Below, piece after piece: positions 52,660-61,111 of a stretch of 64,000 nucleotides of DNA. The stretch is from Oceanobacillus iheyensis HTE831 (GTDB taxonomy: Bacteria; Bacillota; Bacilli; Bacillales; Amphibacillaceae). Position 1 is the stretch's first letter, and every line of letters starts with the position of its first letter. A program made the position numbers and the translations under genes. The notes beneath the pieces are model-generated. The model was not told the origin of the DNA and made no database searches. It was given only the letters and a program-made list of their open reading frames with translations. Location of the stretch: contig NC_004193.1 of assembly GCF_000011245.1 (NCBI RefSeq), forward strand, positions 3,326,501 through 3,390,500, given 5' to 3'.

Positions 52660-53670
52660 ATGAGTAATAAACAATCCCGTCGAGTGACCTTAATGGAAGT
52701 GGCTAACCACGCTGGTGTATCAAGAGCAACAGCATCATTGGTCGCACGTAATAGCACAAAAATCTCTAACGATACAAAAGAAAAAGTATTGCAATCCATG
52801 AAAGAACTAGGATACGTATATGATAGAATTGCTGCTAACTTACGATCTCAAACTTCCACAACAATCGGTATTATTATTACAGATGTAGCCAACACTTTCT
52901 TTTCAGAATTGCTGTTAGGTGTACACCAAGAATTAGAGAAATTTGGATACACTGTATTTTTAGGAACAACGTTTGACTCCGTCGATAATCAGGTGAAGCT
53001 AATCTCCACCATGCTAGAACACCGTGTCGGTGGAATTATATTATGTCCTGTCTCCAGCACTTCAACAGAAACGATTGAACGTGTGCAAAATATTGATATA
53101 CCTATGGTTGTCGCTGTCAGAGAACTTCCTTTTATCGAAACCAACTATGTTGGTCTTAACTATACACAAGGTGCAAAAAAAGCTACCAGCTATCTATTAG
53201 AAAAAGGACATACTCGAATTGCATTCTTAGGTGGCCGCTCAGAGTCTTCTACATGGCACGAAAGAATAGAAGGCTTTTATCAAGCACATCAGAACGCCGG
53301 GATAAATGTTGACTCATCATTAATTGTTGATAGTTCTCCAACAAGAGAAGGCGGTATAGAAGCCGTTCAAACAATAATTAATCATCCAAACCGTCCAACA
53401 GCCATTTTTTGCTTTAGTGATATGATCGCTTTTGGTGTAATAATTGGCTTACGAAAAGCTGGAATTACACCTGGTGAAGACATTGAAATTGTTGGATTTG
53501 ATAATGTTCCTGAGACAGAAATTGTTTATCCTCCATTAACAACCGTTTCTTCCTTTCCTCAACAAATTGGAGCAGAGGCGGCTAACCTATTGCATAAAAA
53601 AATGACATCAGATACAAACGAAAAGGAACGTATTATTCTCCAACCTGAATTGGTAAAACGAGATAAATAA
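52660..53670 (+). CDS. LacI-family transcriptional regulator
   Basis: The ATG at 52660 has TTAGGTGA upstream; the frame from 52639 has no such site. The 336-aa protein has the LacI HTH (VTLMEVANHAGVSRATASLV, residues about 9-28) with the hinge-helix RSQTSTTIGIII, then a periplasmic-binding-protein-like effector domain with AIFCFSDMIAFGVI. LacI proteins bind symmetric operators with a central CG, which matches TTAGATCGATCTAA at four nearby operons. It is therefore the best candidate regulator of this catabolic regulon. The other candidate is the IclR protein. Confidence 0.9.
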   Translation: MSNKQSRRVTLMEVANHAGVSRATASLVARNSTKISNDTKEKVLQSMKELGYVYDRIAANLRSQTSTTIGIIITDVANTFFSELLLGVHQELEKFGYTVFLGTTFDSVDNQVKLISTMLEHRVGGIILCPVSSTSTETIERVQNIDIPMVVAVRELPFIETNYVGLNYTQGAKKATSYLLEKGHTRIAFLGGRSESSTWHERIEGFYQAHQNAGINVDSSLIVDSSPTREGGIEAVQTIINHPNRPTAIFCFSDMIAFGVIIGLRKAGITPGEDIEIVGFDNVPETEIVYPPLTTVSSFPQQIGAEAANLLHKKMTSDTNEKERIILQPELVKRDK

Positions 53671-53677
53671 TACATGT

Positions 53678-53731
53678 AAGGTAGTAAAATCTTAACTTGG
53701 ATTAATTAGAAGAGTATGATTTTACTACCTT
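53678..53731 (+). terminator. Terminator of the LacI gene
   Basis: AAGGTAGTAAAATC/GATTTTACTACCTT is a 14-bp perfect stem followed by TTTTTCAT. Confidence 0.8.
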
Positions 53732-53804
53732 TTTTCATAATGGTTGTATCGATTTCAACTGCTATTTTCATTTAATATATAACTGCTGCTTCTTTATCTT
53801 GTCA

Positions 53805-54563
53805 CTACTTCCATTCACCGATTGTATCTTTCATCATCTGAATCATTCGTTTTAAATTAGCGATTGGAACCTGTCCAGGTGCTGAACTTTGAACTCCCAA
53901 TCCAAAGGTGATAATTGAGCCATATGCCCAACCTACGATTCTACTTAAACTGCCTAGAGCTCCCATAGACATTGTGACGACGGGTATATCCATTGATTCA
54001 TTTGCTTCCTTCGTCAATTCTAAAAGGCGTAGCACATCGTCTTTTGTTTGCGGCATTACAGCTACCTTAGCTATATCCGCTCCATAAAACTCCATTTGAT
54101 ATAATCGTTTTAAAATAACTTGTCTATTAGGAGTATAATCAAAATTATGATAAGAGAGGATCAATTTTTTATTATATTTTCTTGATGCTTCTCTTAATTG
54201 TTTTACGTAAACACAGTCATTTCCTACTTCATAATCTACCATTTCTACAGATGAATTCTCACAAACTTCTAAGAGCAATTGAACTTTTTCTTTTTCTGAT
54301 AGTGGTATGTTCTCGCCACCTTCTTTTTCAGACCTTATCGTAACTAATAATGGTATAGAACTAGCAGAGGTTAGTTGCTTTAAAGTGGACAAGACTTCAG
54401 TTGTATCGCTAATGGAATCAAAATAGTCCAATCGCCATTCAATTAAATCCGGTTCTTCAAGGATCAACGAATGTAATTCTGTAATAATCTCTTCTTTACT
54501 TTTACCAGTGATTGGAGTGCAAATGTAAGGGATGTTCTTATTAGTAAATAAATCAGCTGTCAT
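53805..54563 (-). CDS. aroD: Type I 3-dehydroquinate dehydratase
   Basis: The 252-aa class I dehydroquinase has Glu42 in LIEWRLDYF, the catalytic His139 in LILSYHNFDYTP and the Schiff-base Lys166 in DIAKVAVMPQ, so the active site is complete. It dehydrates 3-dehydroquinate to 3-dehydroshikimate. Bacillaceae with several dehydroquinases use one in aromatic biosynthesis and may use another for quinate or shikimate breakdown. This gene is isolated from other aro genes and carries operator site 4 of the catabolic regulon, which argues for a degradative role. Confidence 0.92.
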   Translation of the reverse strand: MTADLFTNKNIPYICTPITGKSKEEIITELHSLILEEPDLIEWRLDYFDSISDTTEVLSTLKQLTSASSIPLLVTIRSEKEGGENIPLSEKEKVQLLLEVCENSSVEMVDYEVGNDCVYVKQLREASRKYNKKLILSYHNFDYTPNRQVILKRLYQMEFYGADIAKVAVMPQTKDDVLRLLELTKEANESMDIPVVTMSMGALGSLSRIVGWAYGSIITFGLGVQSSAPGQVPIANLKRMIQMMKDTIGEWK

Positions 54564-54578
54564 TGTTTATCCCTCCTT

Positions 54579-54592
54579 TTAGATCGATCTAA
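54579..54592. promoter_or_regulatory. Palindromic operator TTAGATCGATCTAA, site 4
   Basis: An identical palindrome lies 16 bp upstream of the aroD ATG, immediately before AAAAGGAGGG, the same geometry as the other three sites. Confidence 0.75.
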
Positions 54593-54763
54593 ATAATTTG
54601 AATCTTATTATACAAGAGTTATTCTTTTTAAGCAAAATGAATATTGTTCGATATAATTCTAGACTCTCAAAACCAGCCTCGCTTCTATATCTATTGACAC
54701 TTTTTTCCCATCTTTGCAATAATAAAATATAACTAAAACAATAATGGGTGGGAGATATGTAAA

Positions 54764-55141
54764 ATGGATTTTAATTTACAGCAAGCGAGAACAACGGAGA
54801 CGATAATGAATGTGCTTCAAAAATATCCTCATAAAATAGAAATAAAACTAGATAGTATTTTAATAGATCGTAACATGACACAATTTCAATTACATAAATT
54901 AACGGGCATTCGTATGGCTACAATTAGTGAATTTATTAATGGAAAGAAAGGATCTGTTAATTTTGTTCACCTCGTAACAATAATGGCTGCGCTTCGTATA
55001 ACCGATATTTCTGAGATTATTAGTGTAAAGTTTGATAAAGAAGTGGAAGAAGCTTGGAAAGAAGAAATGAGTAATTATGAAGGTCGAGGACTGACAGCGA
55101 AACAACAAGAATTGGAAGAAGAAGTTGTAAAAACCATGTAA
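54764..55141 (+). CDS. XRE-type helix-turn-helix protein
   Basis: The 125-aa protein has an HTH of the Cro/C1 type (ILIDRNMTQFQLHKLTGIRM, then ATISEFINGKK, residues about 28-60) and an acidic C-terminal tail (about 90-125). No toxin, phage or restriction gene lies beside it. It stands alone with GGGTGGGAG before the start and a very long palindromic terminator after it. It may be a small repressor or a cytoplasmic regulator of unknown targets. Confidence 0.82.
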   Translation: MDFNLQQARTTETIMNVLQKYPHKIEIKLDSILIDRNMTQFQLHKLTGIRMATISEFINGKKGSVNFVHLVTIMAALRITDISEIISVKFDKEVEEAWKEEMSNYEGRGLTAKQQELEEEVVKTM

Positions 55142-55150
55142 ATGCCATGC

Positions 55151-55259
55151 CTATACCAATGAACTAAAAGGAACTATAGTTGGATTGATTCTGAACCATG
55201 AACTGCCGTCTGTCAAGGAACGGTTCATTCATCCAACTATAGTTCGCTTTATGGTATAG
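55151..55259. terminator. Very long composite inverted repeat between convergent genes
   Basis: Three nested stems line up: CTATACCA/TGGTATAG (outer), GAACTATAGTTGGAT/ATCCAACTATAGTTC (15 bp perfect) and TGAACC/GGTTCA (inner), about 109 bp in all. It lies between the XRE gene and the RDD gene, which converge, and could end both transcripts. T-tracts are weak, and the size exceeds a normal terminator. Confidence 0.6.
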
Positions 55260-55264
55260 CCACA

Positions 55265-55654
55265 TTAAACTTCTTTCACTACTGTTTTCGCATACGTATC
55301 TTGTGGAAGTACACTGCCATCTTCCCCTTCAAATCCTTTACGGTTGCCAAAGTATTTGAACGTACTTACATAATCACGATAAGCCATTCGTTTAATTATT
55401 TGATTGGACGTCGGAGCTTGTCCGTCTTTCGCTTCTAATTTTATGCCTACTTGTTTATACCCCACTGTCTGACCGCAAGTGCGTAATTGCGCATATTCCA
55501 ATCCCCACATAACAACTGTTGGCGTTATTAAAGCATGAACAGCTTCATTTTTAATTTTCTTACGCAGGATTTGCTCTACCCCAATTGTTACCGCAGTAGA
55601 AATAGCCAAATCAATGAAAAATGCTTTTGTTCTTTTCTTCGTCATCGATTTCAT
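55265..55654 (-). CDS. RDD-family small membrane protein
   Basis: The 129-aa protein starts with a basic segment (MKSMTKKRTKAFFIDLAIST) that contains the RDD-like FFIDL pattern with the Arg replaced, then two hydrophobic stretches (about 14-25 and 42-57). The GQTVGYKQVGIKLEAKDG motif typical of RDD proteins follows, with a soluble C-terminal tail. The family is a loose group of membrane proteins, some linked to ion or osmotic stress. The ATG has AGGAGG upstream. It is short compared with most RDD proteins (150-200 aa). Confidence 0.7.
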   Translation of the reverse strand: MKSMTKKRTKAFFIDLAISTAVTIGVEQILRKKIKNEAVHALITPTVVMWGLEYAQLRTCGQTVGYKQVGIKLEAKDGQAPTSNQIIKRMAYRDYVSTFKYFGNRKGFEGEDGSVLPQDTYAKTVVKEV

Positions 55655-55841
55655 TTTTTACTACCTCCTATGTAGTTCTTATATTATATACGCTGATGCA
55701 ACAGAATCGGTTTCAACTTTTTTAAAATCTCCTCGCTATAATCATAGAATCATGAATGTTACGATATATATAGAAAGGTTTCTTCAACCTCAATTATTTA
55801 TATTCAAAATAGGGTATACCTAATATGAAGGAGTGATAGTG

Positions 55842-56726
55842 ATGAACCAAAAACAATTGGAACAAATGAAAACTAGCAAAGGATTTATCGCAGCACTGGA
55901 TCAAAGTGGCGGAAGTACACCGAAAGCTCTTGCAGCTTATGGCATTCCTGAAGATTCCTACAACAATGAAGATGAGATGTTTGATTTAGTTCATGAAATG
56001 CGTACAAGAATCATTACTTCTAAAGCATTTGATTCAGACTCAATTATCGGCGCCATCCTATTTGAACAGACGATGGACCGTGAAATTGAAGGTATGTATA
56101 CAGGCGATTATCTTGCGGAGAAAAAAGGCATAGTTCCCTTTTTAAAAGTGGATAAGGGACTCGCTGAAGAAACGAATGGCGTACAATTAATGAAGCCGAT
56201 TGATAATTTGGATGAGACGTTACGCCGTGCCAATGAACGTAATATTTTTGGAACAAAAATGCGTTCCGTAATTAAACAAGCAAATCCTAAAGCAATTAAG
56301 GAAGTCGTCGATCAACAATTCGATATCGGCAAGAAAATTATTGCAGCTGGATTAGTGCCGATTATTGAGCCAGAAGTAGACATCCATAGCCCAGAAAAAG
56401 AAAAATGCGAAGACTTGTTAAAAGCAGAAATAATAAACCATCTTAACCAATTAAGTGAAGATGAGAATGTTATGTTAAAATTAACGATTCCAACCAAGAA
56501 AAACCTATATAAAGAACTTATCGATCATCCAAGAGTAGTGCGTGTTGTGGCATTATCAGGCGGTTACTCGACCGATGTCGCAAATGAAAAACTGAAAGAA
56601 AACAACGGTTTAATCGCAAGCTTTTCCCGTGCATTAAGCCAAGATCTCAATGCCGATCAATCCGATGAAGATTTCAATTTGGCTCTAGAAAAAGCAGTCA
56701 AATCAATTTATGATGCTTCTGTGTAA
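55842..56726 (+). CDS. fda: Class I fructose-bisphosphate aldolase
   Basis: The ATG at 55842, preceded by GAAGGAG, gives 294 aa. Features are [16 protein letters not shown] at the N-terminus, [34 protein letters not shown] with a conserved Glu, and the probable Schiff-base Lys in [13 protein letters not shown]. Family members form a Schiff base and need no metal. It catalyses reversible cleavage of fructose-1,6-bisphosphate in glycolysis or gluconeogenesis. Bacillaceae normally also carry a class II enzyme (fbaA) elsewhere. It is monocistronic with a good terminator. Confidence 0.93.
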   Translation: MNQKQLEQMKTSKGFIAALDQSGGSTPKALAAYGIPEDSYNNEDEMFDLVHEMRTRIITSKAFDSDSIIGAILFEQTMDREIEGMYTGDYLAEKKGIVPFLKVDKGLAEETNGVQLMKPIDNLDETLRRANERNIFGTKMRSVIKQANPKAIKEVVDQQFDIGKKIIAAGLVPIIEPEVDIHSPEKEKCEDLLKAEIINHLNQLSEDENVMLKLTIPTKKNLYKELIDHPRVVRVVALSGGYSTDVANEKLKENNGLIASFSRALSQDLNADQSDEDFNLALEKAVKSIYDASV

Positions 56727-56736
56727 TGCGAATTAA

Positions 56737-56774
56737 AAGTAGCAGCATCCTATGCATGTAGGGTGCTGCTACTT
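56737..56774 (+). terminator. Terminator of fda
   Basis: AAGTAGCAGCATCC pairs with GGGTGCTGCTACTT (one G-U) around a 10-base loop, followed by TTGTGTTT. Confidence 0.75.
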
Positions 56775-56820
56775 TTGTGTTTGCTCGCTTTAGTGAGTTA
56801 AAGTCGGGTCGGGGACCTGG

Positions 56821-57068
56821 TCTATTCACCATTATTTTTGTGATTAGCTTCTGTTTTGGGTTTTAGAAGCGCTCTATTCACCATTTTTCTTGCATTTCAC
56901 TTCTGTTTTGGGTTTTAGAAGCGCTCTATTCACCATTATTCTTGCGTTTTGCTTCTGTTTTAGGTTTTAGAAGCGCTCTATTCACCATTTTTCTTGCGAT
57001 TTGCTTCTGTTTTGGGTTTTAGAAGCACTCTATTTGTGAACCGATTCTATTTTAGTTTAGAGATGTGT
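56821..57068. repeat. Tandem repeat array B, about five units of 52 bp
   Basis: TCTATT begins units at 56821, 56873, 56925, 56977 and 57029, exactly 52 bp apart; the last unit is degenerate. Each unit runs TCTATTCACCAT, a TTTTCTTGC-type block, then GCTTCTGTTTT-GGG-TTTTAGAAGC, whose GCTTCT/AGAAGC ends can pair. The unit order matches array A at 28.0 kb. The period excludes a continuous reading frame. It fills most of the gap between fda and the YehR-type lipoprotein. Confidence 0.82.
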
Positions 57069-57079
57069 TCTATTCACCA

Positions 57080-57541
57080 CTATTCGACTTTCTCAAATCC
57101 TTGTGATTCAATTAATTCGATTGATTTCTCCAGACTAATGCCTTCGGTTGGATCTCCTTCAAACATGGAGCCTTCTAATTCCGCTATTTCACTTGCATCT
57201 GCTTCATTGTAATCTACGGTTACCTTCTCGACTACTTTATCATCCTGGTAATCAATTTCATGAGTTAAGCCATTGATATTTTGATATTCTTCAACTAATG
57301 GTGCCAGCAACTCCTCTGCTTCTTCTTTCGTTGTGACTCCAAGTGCACTGTACTCAATTTCACTTTCGGAGACTTGCTTTACAACATTATCACCTTCTGC
57401 AGTGTAGGTTAATGTTATCGAAATCCCATTTTCTTCTGCCTGGTACGTCACTGTTTCTTCACTGCCACAAGCGGCCAATATGAACATCGTAACAGCGATA
57501 AACAACAACCCTGCCATCCGTGCTAAAAAATGCTTTTCCAT
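57080..57541 (-). CDS. YehR-type lipoprotein (DUF1307)
   Basis: The 153-aa protein has a lipoprotein signal (MEKHFLARMAGLLFIAVTMF, lipobox LAAC at about residue 25) and a mature domain with the DUF1307 pattern of TYQAEENGISITLTY and GDNVVKQVSESEIEY-type repeats. It should be anchored on the outer face of the membrane. The family's function is unknown; some members are induced by envelope stress. The ATG has TAGGAGAGG upstream. It is monocistronic and next to repeat array B. Confidence 0.84.
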   Translation of the reverse strand: MEKHFLARMAGLLFIAVTMFILAACGSEETVTYQAEENGISITLTYTAEGDNVVKQVSESEIEYSALGVTTKEEAEELLAPLVEEYQNINGLTHEIDYQDDKVVEKVTVDYNEADASEIAELEGSMFEGDPTEGISLEKSIELIESQGFEKVE

Positions 57542-57751
57542 TCATTCCTCTCCTATCGTCTCTAAGTTGATCAAAGGGCATCTGTATAAAGATAGTTTGA
57601 GGTTAGGTAAGTTAAAATTTTCAATACTATTAAGACAAAAAAGTGTGGTTAGTCTATATAATAGGTGCTCCATTTGTCCATTTATTTTCGTATATCCCTT
57701 CGGAAACACACTGTATAAATGTATTCCTCTAAAAAAGAAATATGCAAAAAA

Positions 57752-57793
57752 AGAACCATAATTCGACGGACATCCTCCGAGAATTATGGTTCT
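57752..57793 (-). terminator. Terminator of the second tct operon
   Basis: AGAACCATAATTC/GAATTATGGTTCT is a 13-bp perfect stem; on the minus strand it is followed by TTTTTTTGC. Confidence 0.85.
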
Positions 57794-57812
57794 ACGGTGT
57801 TATAAAAAATTA

Positions 57813-59327
57813 TTAATTAATTTTCTCCATTCGTTCTTCTTCCTCTTCTGCTTTTTTACGACGAACTCGATCTCGCCATGCAGGTACGACTAAAGCAATA
57901 ATCATAACTACGAATAATGATACTGCAAGTGGACTGGTATAGAAGATGCTCCATGATCCACCGGAGATTGTTAACGACTGACGTAGTGCTTGTTCCATCA
58001 TTCCACCAAGGATAAAGGCCAAAATAAAAGGTGCTGCTGGAAAAGCGAAGACACGCATAAAGTAACCTAAGATACCAAATAAAACGAGTAAGTATAAATC
58101 AAATGTGCTAAAGCTCACTGCGTATACCCCGATTAAACTCGAGATAATGACTAATGAGATAAGTAGAGGTCTTGGTACTTTCAAGATTTTCACAAAATAA
58201 GGTATCAACGGAAGATTCAAGACTAGTAGAAAGATATTCCCGATATACATACTTGCGATAACACCCCAAAAGATCCCTGGGTTTTCGGTCATTAATAATG
58301 GTCCTGGCTGAACACCTAAGACAAGGAATGCACCTAGCATGACTGCTGTTGTACCTGAACCTGGAATTCCTAAGCTCAACAATGGAACAAAAGCACCACT
58401 GGTTGCAGCATTGTTCGCGGTTTCTGGAGCAGTTAGTCCTTTGACTGAACCTTTACCGAACTCTTTTGGATTCTTCGCTATCTTCTTTTCACTTATGTAT
58501 GCTACGAAAGAAGATATAGTTGCACCAGCACCAGGTAAGACACCTAGGATAAATCCTAGAAATGATTGCCGCGTTAATGGTCCTTTCATTTCTTTTACAT
58601 CTTGCTTTGTCAGTTTCAAGCTACCTATATTGGCTAAACCATTCATTTTTTGTTTGCGATTTAATATTAAAAAACATACTTCTGCTAGGGCAAACACTCC
58701 AAGTGCGATTACTAGAAAATCAATACCATCTAATAGATTAACACTTCCGAACGTAAAACGACTTGTGCCAGTTTGCGAATCAATACCAATGGTGACGACC
58801 ATAAAACCTAATACAGCAGCGATTAGCGCTTTAATCGTTGAACCGTCTGATAAACTAGCAATTGCTGTTAAGCCTAACAACATCAGTGCAAAATATTCAG
58901 GAGGACCAAAGATAATCGCTACGCTTGCAAGCATAGGGGCAAAAAGCATTAATAAAATAACACTTACTGTACCGCCAATAAATGAAGCAATTGCTGAAAT
59001 CGCTAGTGCTTTACCTGCTTTTCCTTGTTGGGCCATCGGATATCCATCAAAGGATGCCGCCACTGTTCCTGCAACTCCGGGGGCATTTAACAAAATAGAA
59101 GAAGTAGAACCTCCATACATAGACCCGTAGTAAACACCTGCCATCATTACCAATGCAATAGTAGAATCCATGCCGTAAGTTACAGGAATCATGATCGCAA
59201 TTGCGCTAATCGGTCCTAAACCGGGGATCATCCCAATTATGGTTCCTACTAAAACACCTAGAAATACAAACATAATTGCTTCTAAACTGAAAGCTACTTG
59301 GAACCCTTGTAAAATACCATCAAACAT
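57813..59327 (-). CDS. tctA: TTT transporter large membrane subunit (TctA family), second system
   Basis: The 504-aa membrane protein has the TctA motifs GTIIGMIPGLGPISA (near 27-41) and LGVLPGAGATISSFVAY (near 259-275) with LTAPETANNAATSGAFVP, and ends in a charged tail (RRKKAEEEEERMEKIN). It forms the channel of a tripartite carboxylate transporter with the TctB and TctC encoded upstream in the same operon. The two-component system upstream suggests induction by the substrate, probably citrate or a related tricarboxylate. It is diverged from the TctA at 45.4 kb, so it is not a recent duplicate. Confidence 0.92.
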   Translation of the reverse strand: MFDGILQGFQVAFSLEAIMFVFLGVLVGTIIGMIPGLGPISAIAIMIPVTYGMDSTIALVMMAGVYYGSMYGGSTSSILLNAPGVAGTVAASFDGYPMAQQGKAGKALAISAIASFIGGTVSVILLMLFAPMLASVAIIFGPPEYFALMLLGLTAIASLSDGSTIKALIAAVLGFMVVTIGIDSQTGTSRFTFGSVNLLDGIDFLVIALGVFALAEVCFLILNRKQKMNGLANIGSLKLTKQDVKEMKGPLTRQSFLGFILGVLPGAGATISSFVAYISEKKIAKNPKEFGKGSVKGLTAPETANNAATSGAFVPLLSLGIPGSGTTAVMLGAFLVLGVQPGPLLMTENPGIFWGVIASMYIGNIFLLVLNLPLIPYFVKILKVPRPLLISLVIISSLIGVYAVSFSTFDLYLLVLFGILGYFMRVFAFPAAPFILAFILGGMMEQALRQSLTISGGSWSIFYTSPLAVSLFVVMIIALVVPAWRDRVRRKKAEEEEERMEKIN

Positions 59328-59350
59328 TTATCCGCTCACTCCCTTCTTTT

Positions 59351-59809
59351 TTAAAATGGCATAAATCCTGCTGGCAATCGAATTGCTAAAGCATAATTAA
59401 ACAGGCTATACGCGCCAACGGAAAATAATAATGCTGTTAGAATTAAAACTGTCCAGTTCTTGTATCCTAAAAATCGTGAGCTAGCGATTATGAATACAAA
59501 TGTCATAATCACAAAACCGAGTACTTCTAAAACGGTAATGTATAATAGAATCATTGCTAATACTCCTAAAAGCATATACACTTCTTTTTTTGGGATCACA
59601 CGATTCTTCTTTTGATCATCCGTATCCTTATCTTTTGTAAAGAAAAAGAATATGGCTAATAGTAATAATGCAAATCCTAATAACTTTGGTACTAAATCGG
59701 AATCTACTGGTACAAAAATGTACGCAGGAAGCTGATAGGCCATAATCAGATAACCTGCAGCAATGATGATCAGTACTAAAGAAATGCCTTTATTTGCCGT
59801 TAATTTCAT
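59351..59809 (-). CDS. tctB: TTT transporter small membrane subunit (TctB family), second system
   Basis: The 152-aa protein has four hydrophobic helices (about 9-27, 38-59, 78-95 and 103-140) and a Lys/Asp-rich cytoplasmic loop (KDKDTDDQKKNRV) between the second and third, the normal TctB layout. It lies 23 bp before tctA and 13 bp after tctC. It is the small accessory membrane subunit of the transporter. Confidence 0.84.
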   Translation of the reverse strand: MKLTANKGISLVLIIIAAGYLIMAYQLPAYIFVPVDSDLVPKLLGFALLLLAIFFFFTKDKDTDDQKKNRVIPKKEVYMLLGVLAMILLYITVLEVLGFVIMTFVFIIASSRFLGYKNWTVLILTALLFSVGAYSLFNYALAIRLPAGFMPF

Positions 59810-59822
59810 TATTCATCCTCCT

Positions 59823-60830
59823 TTACTCATCGATAAAACCAAGATCTATCAAGATTTTCTCTAATTCCACATACTGCTCATCTAAAAAGACTTGGAATTC
59901 TTCACTATTCATAAATTGTTCATCCCAGCCATACATATCTCGAACTTCTGCAAAGGCTTCTGATTCAGAAACTTTTTGGAATGCTTGTTCATAATAAGCA
60001 AGCTGTTCGTCGGTCATATCCGGAGGACCAAACATGCCTCTCCAAACGATAAATTCTGCATCAATGCCCTGTTCTTTTGCTGTAGGAAGGGTTTCTAAAA
60101 ATTCATCTCCTTCCAGTCTTTCTGGTGCGGTTATTCCTAGAATTTTCATCTTCCCTGCACGCGCTTGGTCGACAGCATCCATCACACCCGTTGAAATAAC
60201 GTCTACACTACCATTTAAAACGGAAGTCATTCCCCCGCCATCTTGATCGGATACATAGCGTATTTTTTTGATATCCACGCCTGCTTTATCTGCGAACATC
60301 ATAAATTGAATATGATCCATACTACCTGGGGAAGATACACCGACGACCGTTACACTCTCTGGATCCTCTCGCATGTCTGCAAACAACTCATCCAATGTAT
60401 CCCATTTGGCATCCTCACGAACGGCAAATGCCCCATAGTCTGCGATTAAATTCGCAATCGGTGTAAAGTCTTCATACCCAAACGGGGATTGTCCATTTAA
60501 GTAAACGAAGTGCAATGGCGGAGAACTAACAAAAATGTTATGGGGATCGTTTCGTTTATGTATGTACGACCATGCTACAGCACCGCCACCACCTGGTTTA
60601 TTGACAACACCAAAACTTTCATCTGCTAGTTGTTCTTCATCAATCGTTCGCGCTAACATTCGCGCAGTTGTATCCCAACCTCCACCAGCTGCTGCCGGAG
60701 CAATAATTTCAATCGAACGATCAGGCACCCACTCTCCCTGGTCGTTCACTGATCCACTTTGTACAGGTAAAGAGCACCCAGCAAGTAAGATTAGCGGTAA
60801 AATAAAAATTGACACTGACCTTCTAAACAA
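59823..60830 (-). CDS. tctC: TTT transporter substrate-binding lipoprotein (TctC family), second system
   Basis: The 335-aa lipoprotein has a signal MFRRSVSIFILPLILLAGC with lipobox LAGC. The TctC fold has PDRSIEIIAPAAAGGGWDTTAR, VVNKPGGGGAVAW and GVSSPGSMDHIQFMMF. The carboxylate-binding loops are conserved. It is the first gene of the tctCBA operon with a cre site 56 bp upstream of the start. Citrate or another tricarboxylate is the expected ligand by family and regulator type. Confidence 0.9.
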   Translation of the reverse strand: MFRRSVSIFILPLILLAGCSLPVQSGSVNDQGEWVPDRSIEIIAPAAAGGGWDTTARMLARTIDEEQLADESFGVVNKPGGGGAVAWSYIHKRNDPHNIFVSSPPLHFVYLNGQSPFGYEDFTPIANLIADYGAFAVREDAKWDTLDELFADMREDPESVTVVGVSSPGSMDHIQFMMFADKAGVDIKKIRYVSDQDGGGMTSVLNGSVDVISTGVMDAVDQARAGKMKILGITAPERLEGDEFLETLPTAKEQGIDAEFIVWRGMFGPPDMTDEQLAYYEQAFQKVSESEAFAEVRDMYGWDEQFMNSEEFQVFLDEQYVELEKILIDLGFIDE

Positions 60831-60886
60831 TGTAAGCGCCTCCTTATTTTTTGTTATTTTCTCATTTTACTCACAAGTTTTACTTT

Positions 60887-60900
60887 TGTAACCGTTTTCA
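60887..60900. promoter_or_regulatory. Catabolite-responsive element upstream of tctCBA
   Basis: Read on the minus strand, TGAAAACGGTTACA fits the CcpA consensus TGWNANCGNTNWCA at all fixed positions. It lies in the promoter region of the operon and predicts glucose repression of the carboxylate uptake system. Confidence 0.65.
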
Positions 60901-60983
60901 AAATAATGTTCATTAAAACTCTTTTATTCATTTTGTTCTTTTTGTTCACGATAATTTTAAAACCTCCCCAAAAACAGCAATAA

Positions 60984-61083
60984 AAAAATAGGCGTTTTCT
61001 ACAGGGACCGATTGGAACATTTTCGGAAATAAGATTTTCCGAGAAATTGCTCACCTTCGCACCCGAAGAAATTGCCTATTTTT
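60984..61083 (-). terminator. Terminator of the CitST-type operon with long internal structure
   Basis: AAAAATAGGC and GCCTATTTTT enclose about 80 bases that contain further complementary pieces (TTTTCGGAAA with TTTTCCGAGAAA). On the minus strand a T-run follows, so it ends the two-component operon. The internal structure is larger than a terminator needs. Confidence 0.55.
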
Positions 61084-61111
61084 CCTTCTACTATTTAAAT
61101 GATCATTGTTT

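Noticed and set aside
28019..57068. Tandem arrays A and B as CRISPR
   Set aside because: Units are contiguous 52-bp repeats without variable spacers, and no cas gene is near.
60854..61054. 66-codon minus-strand frame after the CitST-type operon
   Set aside because: It lies within the terminator structure and promoter region, is Lys-rich and has no family features.
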